Of a DNA stretch of 64,000 bases, positions 9,227-18,933 are shown in pieces; position 1 is the first letter of the stretch, and every line of letters starts with the position of its first letter. The DNA is from Deinococcus aerolatus (lineage in GTDB: Bacteria; Deinococcota; Deinococci; Deinococcales; Deinococcaceae), in contig NZ_BMOL01000008.1 in the NCBI RefSeq assembly GCF_014647055.1, forward strand, positions 1-64,000. Reading direction: 5' to 3'. The notes below the pieces were generated by a model. The model did no database searches. It was not told where the DNA came from and saw only the letters and a list, made by a program, of their open reading frames with translations. A program made the translations under genes and the position numbers.

Positions 9227-10147
9227 CTAGAACATACGGGGATTCGGCGGGATGTCCAGCGTGTTTCCGGCATCGGTCTCGTCAGCCCAGACCTTCATAT
9301 GGGTCAGGCGGGCGCTGCCGAAGGTGGTGGAAAAGGCCACGTCGCTGGCGTCGCGGCCCTGCGCGATCAGCACGCGGCCCGCACGCGGCTTGTTGTGGCG
9401 GGCGTCGAAGGTGCGCCACTGGCCATCGAGATAGGCCTCGAACCACGCGTGGAAGTCCATCGGCACGGGGTCCGGCACGATGTCGATGTCGGGCATATAG
9501 CCGCAGACATAGCGTGCCGGAATATTCAGCGCCCGGCAGAAGGCCACGCCCATGTGTGCGAAGTCACGGCACACCGCGCGGCGGCTATCCAGCGCCTGCT
9601 TGGCTGACGTGGTGCTGTTGGAGCCGTAGCCGTAGGCGCACTCGTCAAACAGGAAATCGCTGATGGCCTGCACCTGCGCCCACCCGCCCGAGATGTGTCC
9701 GAAGCGGTCCCAGGCCTCGGCGCTGATCACGTCGCTGTCGACGTAGCGGCTGGGCAGCAGGTACTGGATGGTCTCGTCGGGCAGGTGCTCCACCATGGTC
9801 TTTTTCAGGTGCGGCAGCACCGGATCGGGGTTGCGCGTGATCTCCGCGATCAGGTCATGCCCGATGGTGAAGGTGCCGGGCTGCGCCACCGTGCGCCACA
9901 CCACGTTGCCGTGGCTGTCGGTGTAGGTGTGGATACCCGAGGCCGCGCCCAGCGGGCGGGCGTCGATGATGCGCTGGCGGGTGCCGGTGGGTTCCAGGCG
10001 ATCTCCCGGCTGCACCACGAACAGCATCGGGGTGGGATAGGGCACTTCAAAGGTGAGCGAGAAGCCTGCGCGCACCCGGACGGGGCGTTCGAAAACGGCA
10101 GAGTCCGCGGTTCTGTGGGTGTGTGGGGCGCTGCCTTGCTGTGTCAT
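9227..10147 (-). CDS. Transglutaminase-like family protein
   Basis: A 306-residue protein without a signal peptide. The C-terminal half has the transglutaminase/protease-like core: SRRAVCRDFAHMG (Cys193), DFHAWFEAYLDGQWRTFDAR (His233, Asp248), and ALNIPARYVCGYMP between them. These give a complete Cys-His-Asp triad, so it is probably active as a cysteine peptidase or amidohydrolase. The N-terminal half is a beta-rich region common in this family. The upstream sequence cagact-7 bases-ATG may be a variant leaderless promoter. Substrate unknown. Confidence 0.85.
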   Translation of the reverse strand: MTQQGSAPHTHRTADSAVFERPVRVRAGFSLTFEVPYPTPMLFVVQPGDRLEPTGTRQRIIDARPLGAASGIHTYTDSHGNVVWRTVAQPGTFTIGHDLIAEITRNPDPVLPHLKKTMVEHLPDETIQYLLPSRYVDSDVISAEAWDRFGHISGGWAQVQAISDFLFDECAYGYGSNSTTSAKQALDSRRAVCRDFAHMGVAFCRALNIPARYVCGYMPDIDIVPDPVPMDFHAWFEAYLDGQWRTFDARHNKPRAGRVLIAQGRDASDVAFSTTFGSARLTHMKVWADETDAGNTLDIPPNPRMF

Positions 10148-10245
10148 TCACCGTAGTCTGAGGCTTTTTTGAAAAGCGAATGTGTGAAGTCTACGCAGTG
10201 CGCCTGCAAATCCTGAACACCGCCGGGCGCGTTAGCCTGCGGGGT

Positions 10246-12315
10246 ATGAACCGCCTTGCCGAGGAATCCAGTCCCTACCTGCGCCAGCATGCCGACAACC
10301 CGGTGGAGTGGTGGCCCTGGGGCGAGGCCGCGTTTGCCCAGGCGCGGGCGCGTGGCGTGCCGCTGCTGCTGTCGGTGGGCTACTCCACCTGCCACTGGTG
10401 CCATGTCATGGCCCATGAGAGCTTTGAGGACGCGGCCACAGCCGCCTACATGAATGAACATTTCGTCAACGTCAAGGTGGACCGCGAGGAGCGTCCCGAC
10501 GTGGACGCCGTGTACATGGCTGCCACCCAGGCCATGACCGGACAGGGCGGCTGGCCCATGACGGTGTTCCTGACCCCCGACGCCGAGCCGTTCTACGCCG
10601 GTACCTACTTTCCGCCGCGCGACGGCCACGGCCTGCCCAGCTTCATGCGGGTGATGGGCAGCGTGGTTCATGCCTGGACCGGGGACCGCGAGAAGATTAT
10701 TGCCAACGCCCAGGCCCTCACCGCCCACGTGCGCGAGGCCGGCCGGCCGCGCCCGGTGGAGGGGGAACTGCGCGCCGACGTTCTCGACTCCGGGCTGGAA
10801 CGCGCTGTGGCGAACCTGCGCCGCGTGTACGATGACGTGCAGGGCGGCTTTGGCGGGGCGCCCAGGTTTCCGGCACCCACCACCCTCGACTTTCTGCTGA
10901 CCCGCCCGGAGGGGCGCAGCATGGCGCTGCATACCCTGCGGCAGATGGCCCGCGGCGGCCTCACCGATCAGCTGGGCGGGGGCTTTCACCGCTACAGCGT
11001 GGACGCGGAATGGCGCGTGCCGCATTTCGAGAAGATGCTGTACGACAATGCCCAGCTTGTGCGCACCCTGCTGCGTGCCTACCAGGTCAGCGGCGACGCC
11101 GAATTCGCCCGGCTGGCCCGCACCACCCTGAGCTACCTGGAGCGCGAGATGCTGCACGGGGGCGGCGGCTTTTTCAGTGCCCAGGACGCCGACACGGGCG
11201 GCGTGGAAGGGCTGACCTTCACCTGGACCCCGGACGAGGTCCGCGCCGTGCTGGGCGAGGGCGAGGACGCCGCGCTGCTCATGGCGCATCTGGGCATCAC
11301 CGACGGGGGCAACTTTCTCGATCCCCACCGGCCCGAACACGGGCGGCGTTCGGTGCCGTTCGTGGCCCATTCAGTGGCCGAACTGGCCGCCCTGCACGGC
11401 GACAGCGAGGACCGCATCGGCATGCGGCTGGAAGGCCTGAAAAACCGGCTGCACGCCGCCCGCCAGACCCGCGAGCAGCCCGGCACCGACGACAAGGTGC
11501 TGACCTCCTGGAACGGGCTGGCCCTGGCCGCCTTTGCCGACGCGGCCCGTATCCTGCAGGAGCCGCCCTCTTTAAGGGAACACTACCTGGAGGTGGCCCG
11601 CCGCAACGCCGACTTTATCCGCACCGAACTGCGGCTGCCGGACGGCACGCTGCGCCACGTCTGGGGCGAGGGTGGGGCGAAGGTGGAGGGCCTCCTTGAA
11701 GACCACGCCCTATACGGTCTCGGACTGGTGGCGCTGTTCCAGGCGGGCGGCGACGTGGCCCATCTGGAGTGGGCGCGCGAGCTGTGGGACACGGTCCGGC
11801 GCGATTTCTGGAACGAGGACGCGGGGGTGTTCATGGCCTCTGGCGGACGGGCCGAGACGTTGCTGACCCGGCAGGCCCCCGGTTTCGACAGCGCCGTGCT
11901 CAGCGACAACGCGGCGGCAGCGTTGCTGGCGCTGTGGATGGACCGCTACTTCGCCGAGCCGGATGCCGAGGCGCTGGCCCGCCGCACCGTCCAGAGTTTC
12001 CAGGCCGACATGCTGGCGGCCAGCGGAGGCTTCGGCGGGTTGTGGCAGGCGGCGGCTTTCCTGGCCGCGCCGCATTCCGAGGTGGCGATTATCGGCACGC
12101 CCGAGGAGCGCCGCCCACTGGAAGAGGTAGCCGCAGGGGTGTTCCTGCCGTTCACGGCGCTGGCTTTCACGGGGGAGGGCGGTGATCTTCCCGTGCTGCA
12201 GGACCGTCCCGGCGGCATGGGCTACGTCTGTCGCAACCGCGCCTGTGGGTTGCCCACGCGCGACGCGGCGCAGTTCCGGCGGCAGCTGGAAGGGCTGGCA
12301 GCAGGTAAGGGCTGA
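10246..12315 (+). CDS. YyaL/SPATA20-type thioredoxin-domain protein
   Basis: A 689-residue protein starting [19 protein letters not shown], the hallmark opening of the YyaL (spermatogenesis-associated protein 20-like) family. The thioredoxin-like domain has a CHWC motif (Cys49-Cys52) in [17 protein letters not shown]. The rest is a six-hairpin glycosidase-like alpha/alpha barrel ([34 protein letters not shown]). Length is usual. TAGCCT ends seven bases before the ATG, so it is predicted leaderless. It is divergent from the transglutaminase-like gene. The biochemical role of the family is not settled. Confidence 0.9.
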   Translation: MNRLAEESSPYLRQHADNPVEWWPWGEAAFAQARARGVPLLLSVGYSTCHWCHVMAHESFEDAATAAYMNEHFVNVKVDREERPDVDAVYMAATQAMTGQGGWPMTVFLTPDAEPFYAGTYFPPRDGHGLPSFMRVMGSVVHAWTGDREKIIANAQALTAHVREAGRPRPVEGELRADVLDSGLERAVANLRRVYDDVQGGFGGAPRFPAPTTLDFLLTRPEGRSMALHTLRQMARGGLTDQLGGGFHRYSVDAEWRVPHFEKMLYDNAQLVRTLLRAYQVSGDAEFARLARTTLSYLEREMLHGGGGFFSAQDADTGGVEGLTFTWTPDEVRAVLGEGEDAALLMAHLGITDGGNFLDPHRPEHGRRSVPFVAHSVAELAALHGDSEDRIGMRLEGLKNRLHAARQTREQPGTDDKVLTSWNGLALAAFADAARILQEPPSLREHYLEVARRNADFIRTELRLPDGTLRHVWGEGGAKVEGLLEDHALYGLGLVALFQAGGDVAHLEWARELWDTVRRDFWNEDAGVFMASGGRAETLLTRQAPGFDSAVLSDNAAAALLALWMDRYFAEPDAEALARRTVQSFQADMLAASGGFGGLWQAAAFLAAPHSEVAIIGTPEERRPLEEVAAGVFLPFTALAFTGEGGDLPVLQDRPGGMGYVCRNRACGLPTRDAAQFRRQLEGLAAGKG

Positions 12316-12341
12316 GCCCCTTCCCCGTGTTCCAATACAGT

Positions 12342-13367
12342 TCAGAAGCGGCTGGGTCCACCGTCCTGCTGCTCACTGCGCGCTCCATCGACGGGATCGC
12401 CGGTTTCCTGCAGGGTGATCAGCTCGTTTTCACGCACAAAGGCCTCCATGAAGCGGCGCATCAGCATCATCTGGCTGCGGTGGGCCTTGAGGGCCTCGAG
12501 CTTCAGGATCTGATCCTGCTGTTCCAGATCGGCCCGCTGCCAAGCCAGATGAAAGCCGCGCGGCGAGATCAGCAGTGGGAAGGTCATGTGGAGCCCCTTG
12601 GGGACCGGCCATTCCACGCCGCCGTGCACGATCCAGTAACGCGCCCGTGAACTCCAGCCGCGTTGCCTGAGCAGGTGCTGGGTGAACAGGCTGGTGGCGA
12701 TATGGTCCCTGTGGGCGTCGCTGCTGGAGGGCAGCAGCACCAGGTCCGGCTGCACGCGGTCCAGCACGTCACCCAGATCACGGCTCAAGTTGGACGCGGT
12801 GTAGAGCGCGCCGGGTGACAGGGCGCGGGCATAGGGAACGTGGACCGCGCCGGTGTGGGGAGAGCGTACTGGACCGGGAGTGTTCCACATCTTCAGAAGC
12901 GCTCCGTCCGGGTAGCCCAGGAAGCTGAGGTGGGTGGCCGGGATGCCCAGCGTGGCGGCGGCAGCGGCGGCCTCGTCCATGCGGCGGCGGCCCAGCTTCT
13001 GGGTGGCGGTCCGGCGCGGTCGCAGGGTGCGGTCCAGCAGGGCGCTGTTCAGCTCGAAGCCGTCGCCGCTGGTGACCCAGACCACAGACACCTGGGCGCC
13101 TGCCCGCACGGCCCCGGCAATGATTCCCCCACAACACAGGCTCTCGTCGTCTGGATGGGGACTGACCACCAGGACACTCTGTCCGGCGCGAATGGGGGGC
13201 AGGGTCGGCAGCGCGTACACGGCGGCTGTGGCGCGTGGGTACAGCAGGGTCAGGGCCGAGCGGGCGTTAATGGCGTAGGCCAGACCCAGCGACACCAGCA
13301 GCGCCAGCCCCAGCACCCAGTCGCGCCGCCGCTTGCCAAACCGCCGCCGATTCCCCTGGCTGCGCAT
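12342..13367 (-). CDS. Membrane-anchored PIG-L family deacetylase
   Basis: A 341-residue protein with one N-terminal membrane segment (VLGLALLVSLGLAYAI) and a PIG-L/LmbE domain. The metal-binding motif is SPHPDDESLCCGG, and the distal histidine lies in SSSDAHRDHIATSL. The family removes acetyl groups from N-acetylglucosaminyl lipids or thiol precursors. Here the catalytic domain probably faces outside the cytoplasm, so a surface glycan or glycolipid is the likely substrate (inference). It starts nine bases after rpiA and is probably co-transcribed with bcp and rpiA. It is convergent with the YyaL-type gene. Confidence 0.85.
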   Translation of the reverse strand: MRSQGNRRRFGKRRRDWVLGLALLVSLGLAYAINARSALTLLYPRATAAVYALPTLPPIRAGQSVLVVSPHPDDESLCCGGIIAGAVRAGAQVSVVWVTSGDGFELNSALLDRTLRPRRTATQKLGRRRMDEAAAAAATLGIPATHLSFLGYPDGALLKMWNTPGPVRSPHTGAVHVPYARALSPGALYTASNLSRDLGDVLDRVQPDLVLLPSSSDAHRDHIATSLFTQHLLRQRGWSSRARYWIVHGGVEWPVPKGLHMTFPLLISPRGFHLAWQRADLEQQDQILKLEALKAHRSQMMLMRRFMEAFVRENELITLQETGDPVDGARSEQQDGGPSRF

Positions 13368-13376
13368 GTCGCGGGC

Positions 13377-14060
13377 CTAGCGGGTCAGTTCCTGCACCCC
13401 GTCCGGCGAGGCGACAAAGGCCCGCTCGGCCATGCCCAGAAACAGCCCCGTCTCCACCACGCCCAGCGTTCCCTTCAGCTCGCGCTCCAGCGCGGCGAGA
13501 TCACCCCCGGGGCGCACCTGTGCGTCGTAGATGTAGTTGCCGTTGTCGGTGACGTAGGGCTGCGCGCCGGGCTGCCGCAGGCGTCCGCCGGGCACGATCT
13601 GCCGCAGCCGTTCGATGGTGCTCAGGAAGCCGAAGCGGGCGATTTCGATGGGCAGCGGGGCCTTCTCGCCAATCTGGTTCACCAGTTTGCTGTGGTCCGC
13701 AATGATGATCAGCCGCCGCGCCTGCACCTCGGTCAGCTTCTCGCGCAGCAGGGCGCCGCCCAGGCCCTTGATCAGGTCGAGGTTGGGGGCGATCTCGTCC
13801 GCACCGTCAATGGCAATGTCCAGCGGGCGCGGGTCCAGGGCTTGCACGGTGAGCCCCACCTCGCGCGCCAGAGCGTCGCTGGCCTCGCTGGTGGCCACCC
13901 CCACAATCCCGGTGAGTTCCCCGCTGTGCACCTTGCGTCCGATTTCCTCGATGGCGTACTTCGCCGTGCTGCCGGTGCCCAGGCCCACCCGCATGCCGCT
14001 CTCGATCAGGGCGACGGCGCGCAGGGCAGCCTCTTTTTTAAGAGCCTCCAGGTCAGCCAC
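13377..14060 (-). CDS. rpiA: Ribose-5-phosphate isomerase A
   Basis: Interconverts ribose 5-phosphate and ribulose 5-phosphate in the non-oxidative pentose phosphate pathway. Family motifs are complete: GMRVGLGTGSTAKYAIEEI, DIAIDGADEI, KGLGGALLREK and IADHSKLV. The GTG at 14060 is preferred (227 residues, VADLEALKKEAALRAVALI) because AAAAGGA lies about 11 bases upstream; an ATG at 14081 would add seven residues. It overlaps the bcp stop codon, which implies translational coupling. Confidence 0.93.
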   Translation of the reverse strand: MADLEALKKEAALRAVALIESGMRVGLGTGSTAKYAIEEIGRKVHSGELTGIVGVATSEASDALAREVGLTVQALDPRPLDIAIDGADEIAPNLDLIKGLGGALLREKLTEVQARRLIIIADHSKLVNQIGEKAPLPIEIARFGFLSTIERLRQIVPGGRLRQPGAQPYVTDNGNYIYDAQVRPGGDLAALERELKGTLGVVETGLFLGMAERAFVASPDGVQELTR

Positions 14061-14544
14061 GCGCGGTCTGGTCCTTTTCAATGGCCGCCGCCACCGCGTC
14101 TGCGTGTCCGTCCACCGAGACGGCCAGCCAGCTCTTGACCAGTTTGCCGTCCGGGCCGATTAAAAAGGTCTGACGTTTGATGCCCTCGGTGACCTTGCCG
14201 TACAGGTTCTTGGGTCCAAATGAACCGATGGACTTCAGGAAGGCGGCGTCCGGGTCACTCAGCAGCGGAAACGGCAGGCTGTGCTTCTCGGCGAACTGGG
14301 CATGGCTGTCCGCGTCGTCGGCGCTGACGCCCACGATGGCGGCGCCCAGCGCCCTGAGCGGCGCGCTGTCACGGAAATCACACGCCTCCCTGGTGCAGCC
14401 GGGGGTGTCATCCTTGGGGTACACGTACAGCACCAGATACCGGCCCGCGTAGTTGTTCAGGCCGTGCGCCTGCCCGGAGGCGTCCTGGAGGGTGAAGGCC
14501 GGAAACGTTTCGCCGGTCTGGGGAGCAGAGGTGGAGTCCGTCAT
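14053..14544 (-). CDS. bcp: Thiol peroxidase, Bcp/PrxQ-type peroxiredoxin
   Basis: A 163-residue cytoplasmic peroxiredoxin that reduces hydroperoxides. The sequence YPKDDTPGCTREACDFRD carries the peroxidatic Cys and a second Cys five residues later, the arrangement of atypical 2-Cys Bcp/PrxQ enzymes. The ATG at 14544 is chosen because TACCCT (14551-14556) ends six bases before it, the local leaderless pattern; longer in-frame starts lack this. First gene of a bcp-rpiA-PIG-L operon with overlapping frames. Confidence 0.9.
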   Translation of the reverse strand: MTDSTSAPQTGETFPAFTLQDASGQAHGLNNYAGRYLVLYVYPKDDTPGCTREACDFRDSAPLRALGAAIVGVSADDADSHAQFAEKHSLPFPLLSDPDAAFLKSIGSFGPKNLYGKVTEGIKRQTFLIGPDGKLVKSWLAVSVDGHADAVAAAIEKDQTARG

Positions 14545-14589
14545 GGCCCCAGGGTAACGCGGCGGCAGGCCAGGGGGAAACCGGCACAC

Positions 14590-14622
14590 AAAAAGCCCCT
14601 GCACAGTCAAGGAGCGCAGGGG
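14590..14622 (-). terminator. Rho-independent terminator
   Basis: On the minus strand CCCCTGC and GCAGGGG pair and are followed by CTTTTTG. It lies about 40 bases past the stop of the small acidic protein gene and before bcp, keeping the two units apart. Confidence 0.75.
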
Positions 14623-14660
14623 AGCGGGGGGTAAGTTGAAGTGCGCCCGGCGGAATAGCG

Positions 14661-14852
14661 TCAGATCGAGACGCGTCCGGGGAGCGTGTTGGGCTCCTCA
14701 GGTTCCTCGAACCCGATGTCGGGGTTGCCGGGGCTGTCCTGCACCACGCCAGGGTCCTGCTCGTAGCGTTCCGGAATCTTGCGCAGGCTCTCGGCGTCGC
14801 TGTGGTGTTCGGGCATCTCGTCGAAGTGTTCATCGCTGGTGTGTCCGGTCAT
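14661..14852 (-). CDS. Small acidic hypothetical protein
   Basis: A 63-residue protein rich in Glu, Asp, His and Pro (HFDEMPEHHSDAESLRKIPE) with no hydrophobic core, probably partly disordered. It is supported as a real gene by TAGCCT (14859-14864) six bases before the ATG and by a clean terminator after the stop. It is divergent from pulA. Function not recognised. Confidence 0.6.
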   Translation of the reverse strand: MTGHTSDEHFDEMPEHHSDAESLRKIPERYEQDPGVVQDSPGNPDIGFEEPEEPNTLPGRVSI

Positions 14853-14961
14853 GGGTCCAGGCTAGGCGGCGTCGGCGCGGGCCGGGTGTGGCAACGCCCA
14901 AGACAGCTTCAGTTCGGTCCTGTGCTGCAGGCCGGGGGCGGCGGTTTACACTGGCCCACAC

Positions 14962-17900
14962 ATGAACCCCCTGGCGACACTCCTGACGCTTACGCTGGCT
15001 GCCTCGGCAGCGGCGCAGACCCTTCCTGCCTCCCTGTATGTTGCCCCACTCGCGGCGCTGACGCAGACCGCTCCCGCCGCACAGGCGGCGGCCCAGCCGA
15101 TTCCCAAGAACGTGCTGCGCGTGCGTTACCTGCGCCCCGATGGCCGGTACGACGGCTGGGGCCTGCACGTCTGGGAGGGCGCCGCCAACCCTACCGAATG
15201 GGCCGCGCCGCTGAAATACACAGGCGTGGACGCGGGCGGCGCGTACTGGGACGTGCCGCTGAAGGACGGCGCGGCCAAAGTCGGTTTTATCGTTCACAAG
15301 GGCGACGAGAAGGACCCCGGTGCGGATTTCTTTGCCGAGCCCGCCAGGGGCCGTGAGGTGCTGGTCCGCAGCGGCAAGGCTGACTTCGCCTACGTGGCGC
15401 AGGAGACCCCTGTGCCCCCCAACACCGCCCGCATCAATTATTACCGCCCGGACGGCAAATACGAAGGCTGGGGCCTGCATGTGTGGGAGGACACCACCAA
15501 GCCCACCGAGTGGGCCGCGCCGCTGAACCAGACAGGAAAAAATGACTTCGGCGTGTACTGGGACGTGCCGATGAAACCCGACTGGAAGAAACTGAATTTT
15601 ATCGTCCACAAGGGCGACGAGAAGGACCCTGGCCCCGACATGTCCCTGACTGCGGAGAAGGGCAATCAGGCGTGGATGGTCAGCGGCAACGCGGCCGTCA
15701 ACACCACCCGGCCCGACACCAGCGTGCGGCAGACGGGTGACCTGAGGAAGCAGGGGGCGATCATGCTGGGGCGGGACACCCTGGCCGTCAAGCCGGGCTT
15801 CGCGCAGCCGGGCGCCCTGCTGACCCTGCACGCCGCGCCCGACGCCTCGCTGAAGCTGACCCCGGCGGGCGTGGACGGCGGCACGACGCTCACGCTGGAG
15901 GCGGTGGCGGGCGGCCTGACCCCGGCCCTGAAGGCCCGGGTGCCGTACCTGGCGAACTACACGCTGCTGCGGGTGCGCGCCGAGGACCGGGGCAGGATCG
16001 AGGCGGCGCTCAGGGGTCAGCTTGCCGTGTCGGCGGTGATGCCGGACGGCACTGTGCTGGACGCGACCGGCGTGCAGACGGCCTGGGCGCTGGATGACCT
16101 GTACGCCTACAGCGGGCCGCTGGGCGTGGCCTGGGCCGGCGGCAAGCCCACTGTGCGCGTCTGGGCGCCCACGGCGCAGGACGTGAAGCTGCGGCTGAGC
16201 GACGCGGACGGCAGGAACGAGAAGACGGTGGCCATGACCCGCGACGCCAGGGGCGTGTGGACGGCGGCGGGCGACGCCAGTTGGAAGGGGCGCGCCTACC
16301 TGTTTGAAACGAAGGTCTTTGCGCCCACGACGGGAAAAATTGAGACCAATCTCGTGACCGATCCGTATTCCGTGGGCCTGACGCTGAACAGCACGCGCAG
16401 CCTCCTGATCGATCTGAACGACGCCGCCCAGAAGCCCGCCGGGTGGGACGCCCTCAAGAAGCCTGCGCTGCGCTCCGTGAACGACCTGAGTTTCTATGAA
16501 CTGCACCTGCGCGATTTCAGCGCCGCCGATGCGACGGTTCCGGCAGCGCAGCGCGGCACATATCTGGCCTTTTCCCAGAGCGGCAGCAACGGCATGAAAC
16601 ACCTCAAGGCACTGGCCGACGCGGGCCTCAAGGCCGTTCACCTGCTGCCCACCTTCGATATCGCCACCATCAACGAGGACAAATCGCAGTGGAAGTCACC
16701 GGGTGATCTGGGCAAATTTCCCTCCAACAGCGACGGGCAGCAGAAGGCCGTGACCGCGGTCAAGGACGCCGACGCCTACAACTGGGGCTACGATCCCTAC
16801 CACTACATGGTGCCGGAGGGCAGTTACGCTGTGAAGGCGGACGAGCGCACCCGGGAGTACCGCCAGATGGTCATGGCGCTGAACGCCGCCGGGTTGCGGG
16901 TGGTGCAGGACGTGGTGTTCAACCACACCAACGCGGCGGGGCAGGCCGAGCGAAGCGTGCTGGACAAAATTGTGCCCGGCTATTACCACCGCCTGAACGT
17001 GGACGGCGCGGTGGAGAACAGCACCTGCTGCTCGAACACCGCCACCGAACACCCCATGATGCGGCGGTTGATGATCGACACGCTGGTGCTGACCGCAAAA
17101 GCCTACAAGGTGGACGGCTTCCGGTTCGACCTGATGGGCCACCACATGGTGGAGGACATGAAAGCGGCGCGGGCGGCGCTGGACGCCCTGACCCTGCAGG
17201 ACGACGGCGTGAACGGCAAGCAGATCTACCTGTACGGCGAGGGCTGGGACTTTGGCGAGGTGCAGGGCGGCAAGCGCGGCCTGAATGCCACCCAGATCAA
17301 CATGTTCGGGCAGGGCATCGGCACTTTCAATGACCGCATTCGCGACGCGGTGCGCGGCGGCAACCCCTTTGGCGGCCTGCAGGAGCAGGGCTTCGCCACC
17401 GGACTGGTGGGCCTGCCCAATGGACAGCCGGGCAACACCGATATGGCCAGGCTGCTTCAGCTTTCTGACCTGATCCGGGTAGGACTGACCGGCAACCTGC
17501 GCGATTACAAATTCACGAACGCGGCTGGGCAAACGGTGACGGGCGCGGGCGTCAGGTACGGTGATGCGCCCGCCGGCTACGCGGCCAGCCCGCGTGAGAC
17601 CATCAACTACGCCAGCGCGCACGACAACCAGACCCTGTTCGACGCGGTGCTGCTTAAGGCCCCGCAAAACGCCACAGGGGCGCAGCGCACGCGCATGCAG
17701 AACCTCGCCAACAGCATCATTCTGCTGGGCCAGGGGCTGCCGTTCAGCACCTCGGGCGACGACCTGTTGCGCTCCAAGAGCTTCGATACCGACAGCTACA
17801 ACAGCGGCGACTGGTTCAATACGATTGACTGGACCGGTCAGACCAACGGCTTTGGCCGTGGCCTGCCGCCCGCCGAGAAGAACGGGGACAATTGGAACCT

Positions 17901-18324
17901 GTATCGCCCGATTCTGGGCACCGCGGCCCTCAAACCCAGCCCAGCCGATATCCAGCGGGCCTTCGACGCCTACCGCGATTTCCTGCGGGTGCGCTATTCC
18001 TCGGAGCTGTTCCGCATGGGCACGGCGGCCCAGGTGCAGCAGGGCCTGACCTTCCTGAACACTGGCTCCAAGCAGATTCCCGGCGTGATCGCCATGAAGC
18101 TCAGCGGGGCGGTGGGTGCCACCAACCCCTACAAAAACATTGTGGTGGTCTTCAACGGTAGCGGCAAGCCCGTGACCGTGACCGACGCGAAACTGGCGGG
18201 TCTGAAGCTGGGGCTGCACCCCGCCCTGGCTGCCAGCACCGATGCCATCGTCAAGACCAGCAAATACGCCGGGAACGGCGTGACCGTGCCAGGCCTGACG
18301 ACGGCGGTGTTCGTCGGCAAGTGA
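14962..18324 (+). CDS. pulA: Secreted pullulanase-type alpha-1,6-glucosidase (GH13)
   Basis: A 1120-residue exported enzyme that hydrolyses alpha-1,6 branches in pullulan, glycogen or starch. The signal peptide is MNPLATLLTLTLAASAAAQ. Two tandem CBM41 modules (about 51-125 and 154-240) share RPDG-Y-GWGLHVWE and FIVHKGDEKDPG. A CBM48-like domain (VRVWAPTAQDVKLRL) starts near residue 393. The GH13 core has all four regions: DVVFNHT, VDGFRFDLMGHH (nucleophile Asp723), YLYGEGWD (acid Glu760) and SAHDNQ (Asp888), plus the pullulanase motif YNWGYDPYHYMVPEGSYA. TACACT lies nine bases before the ATG. Confidence 0.93.
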   Translation: MNPLATLLTLTLAASAAAQTLPASLYVAPLAALTQTAPAAQAAAQPIPKNVLRVRYLRPDGRYDGWGLHVWEGAANPTEWAAPLKYTGVDAGGAYWDVPLKDGAAKVGFIVHKGDEKDPGADFFAEPARGREVLVRSGKADFAYVAQETPVPPNTARINYYRPDGKYEGWGLHVWEDTTKPTEWAAPLNQTGKNDFGVYWDVPMKPDWKKLNFIVHKGDEKDPGPDMSLTAEKGNQAWMVSGNAAVNTTRPDTSVRQTGDLRKQGAIMLGRDTLAVKPGFAQPGALLTLHAAPDASLKLTPAGVDGGTTLTLEAVAGGLTPALKARVPYLANYTLLRVRAEDRGRIEAALRGQLAVSAVMPDGTVLDATGVQTAWALDDLYAYSGPLGVAWAGGKPTVRVWAPTAQDVKLRLSDADGRNEKTVAMTRDARGVWTAAGDASWKGRAYLFETKVFAPTTGKIETNLVTDPYSVGLTLNSTRSLLIDLNDAAQKPAGWDALKKPALRSVNDLSFYELHLRDFSAADATVPAAQRGTYLAFSQSGSNGMKHLKALADAGLKAVHLLPTFDIATINEDKSQWKSPGDLGKFPSNSDGQQKAVTAVKDADAYNWGYDPYHYMVPEGSYAVKADERTREYRQMVMALNAAGLRVVQDVVFNHTNAAGQAERSVLDKIVPGYYHRLNVDGAVENSTCCSNTATEHPMMRRLMIDTLVLTAKAYKVDGFRFDLMGHHMVEDMKAARAALDALTLQDDGVNGKQIYLYGEGWDFGEVQGGKRGLNATQINMFGQGIGTFNDRIRDAVRGGNPFGGLQEQGFATGLVGLPNGQPGNTDMARLLQLSDLIRVGLTGNLRDYKFTNAAGQTVTGAGVRYGDAPAGYAASPRETINYASAHDNQTLFDAVLLKAPQNATGAQRTRMQNLANSIILLGQGLPFSTSGDDLLRSKSFDTDSYNSGDWFNTIDWTGQTNGFGRGLPPAEKNGDNWNLYRPILGTAALKPSPADIQRAFDAYRDFLRVRYSSELFRMGTAAQVQQGLTFLNTGSKQIPGVIAMKLSGAVGATNPYKNIVVVFNGSGKPVTVTDAKLAGLKLGLHPALAASTDAIVKTSKYAGNGVTVPGLTTAVFVGK

Positions 18325-18325
18325 G

Positions 18326-18699
18326 CCAGCACCAAGGAGTCTGAAGCCGCTGCTGGAGGCGGACGTGAACGTGCTGGCCGAGGGAAGCGGTCATTCGGCA
18401 CCTATGGCGTTTCGGAGATTGAGGCGTTGTTGCCCGTGGCCGACGCGGTGGTGGTCCACTGCCAGACCCTGCGCGAGACCAGCCATGCCCGCTTTCGCGC
18501 CCGTGCTGGAGCGGACCGCCACCCGGCCCACCGCGACGCCGAGCTTCTTCAGGATCTGCGGGACAATCCTTCGCGCTGGGCGCATTTCGAGCGGCCGGTG
18601 GCGCTGGACCTCCCGGTACTGATCGTGGACACCGAACACGGCTATCGGCCCGAACAGGAGGACATTCTGAACTTTGTCCGCAGGCGCGGACAGCGCTAA
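18326..18699 (+). pseudogene. Decayed C-terminal fragment of a P-loop kinase-like gene
   Basis: Directly after the pulA stop, one frame reads LKPLLEADVNVLAEGS. Then a frame change near 18382-18395 gives RSFGTYGVSEIEALLPV, running on to ADAVVVHCQTL, ARFRARAG, RHPAHRDAELLQDL, LPVLIVDTEHGYRPEQED and a stop at 18699. This looks like the second half of a predicted nucleotide or small-molecule kinase of the AAA/zeta-toxin-like P-loop class. The N-terminal Walker A part is missing, so the gene is both truncated and frameshifted. The match is by pattern memory only. Confidence 0.45.
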
Positions 18700-18856
18700 T
18701 CAGTGACACATAGGGCTGTCTGACGCTGCGGCGGTGGAGAGTCCACCACATGAAGGCCAGCTCAGGAAAGTGGCAAACGCAAATCAGCCTCTGCCCCTTT
18801 AAATGAGAAATCTGAGGGAAGGCGGCACAAAGTCCTGTCCCTCTCTGGCATTAGCC

Positions 18857-18928
18857 TTGCTTTTGTATCCAGAACCCCGAAATACACTCGGTGCCGTTCC
18901 CACATCCTATTGATGTTCCTCCGGAGGT
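18857..18928 (+). promoter_or_regulatory. Promoter and RBS of the osmoprotectant operon
   Basis: TACACT (18883-18888) is a good -10; upstream t-rich hexamers (ttgctt at 18857 or ttttgt at 18861) may act as -35 with imperfect spacing. A strong GGAGG follows at 18922-18926, before the ATG at 18934. This gene therefore has a short SD-containing leader, unlike the leaderless genes around it. The 150 bases before it show no coding pattern. Confidence 0.5.
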
Positions 18929-18933
18929 TTTCC

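Noticed and set aside
10160..10175. GCTTTT-ttg-AAAAGC hairpin between divergent genes
   Set aside because: Short AT-rich stem overlapping the start region of two divergent promoters; too weak to call a terminator or operator.
14830..16641. 603-codon minus-strand open frame opposite pulA
   Set aside because: It is antisense to a clearly functional GH13 gene, has no start signals, and its composition (His/Arg/Gln/Gly-rich) is what GC-rich antisense frames give.
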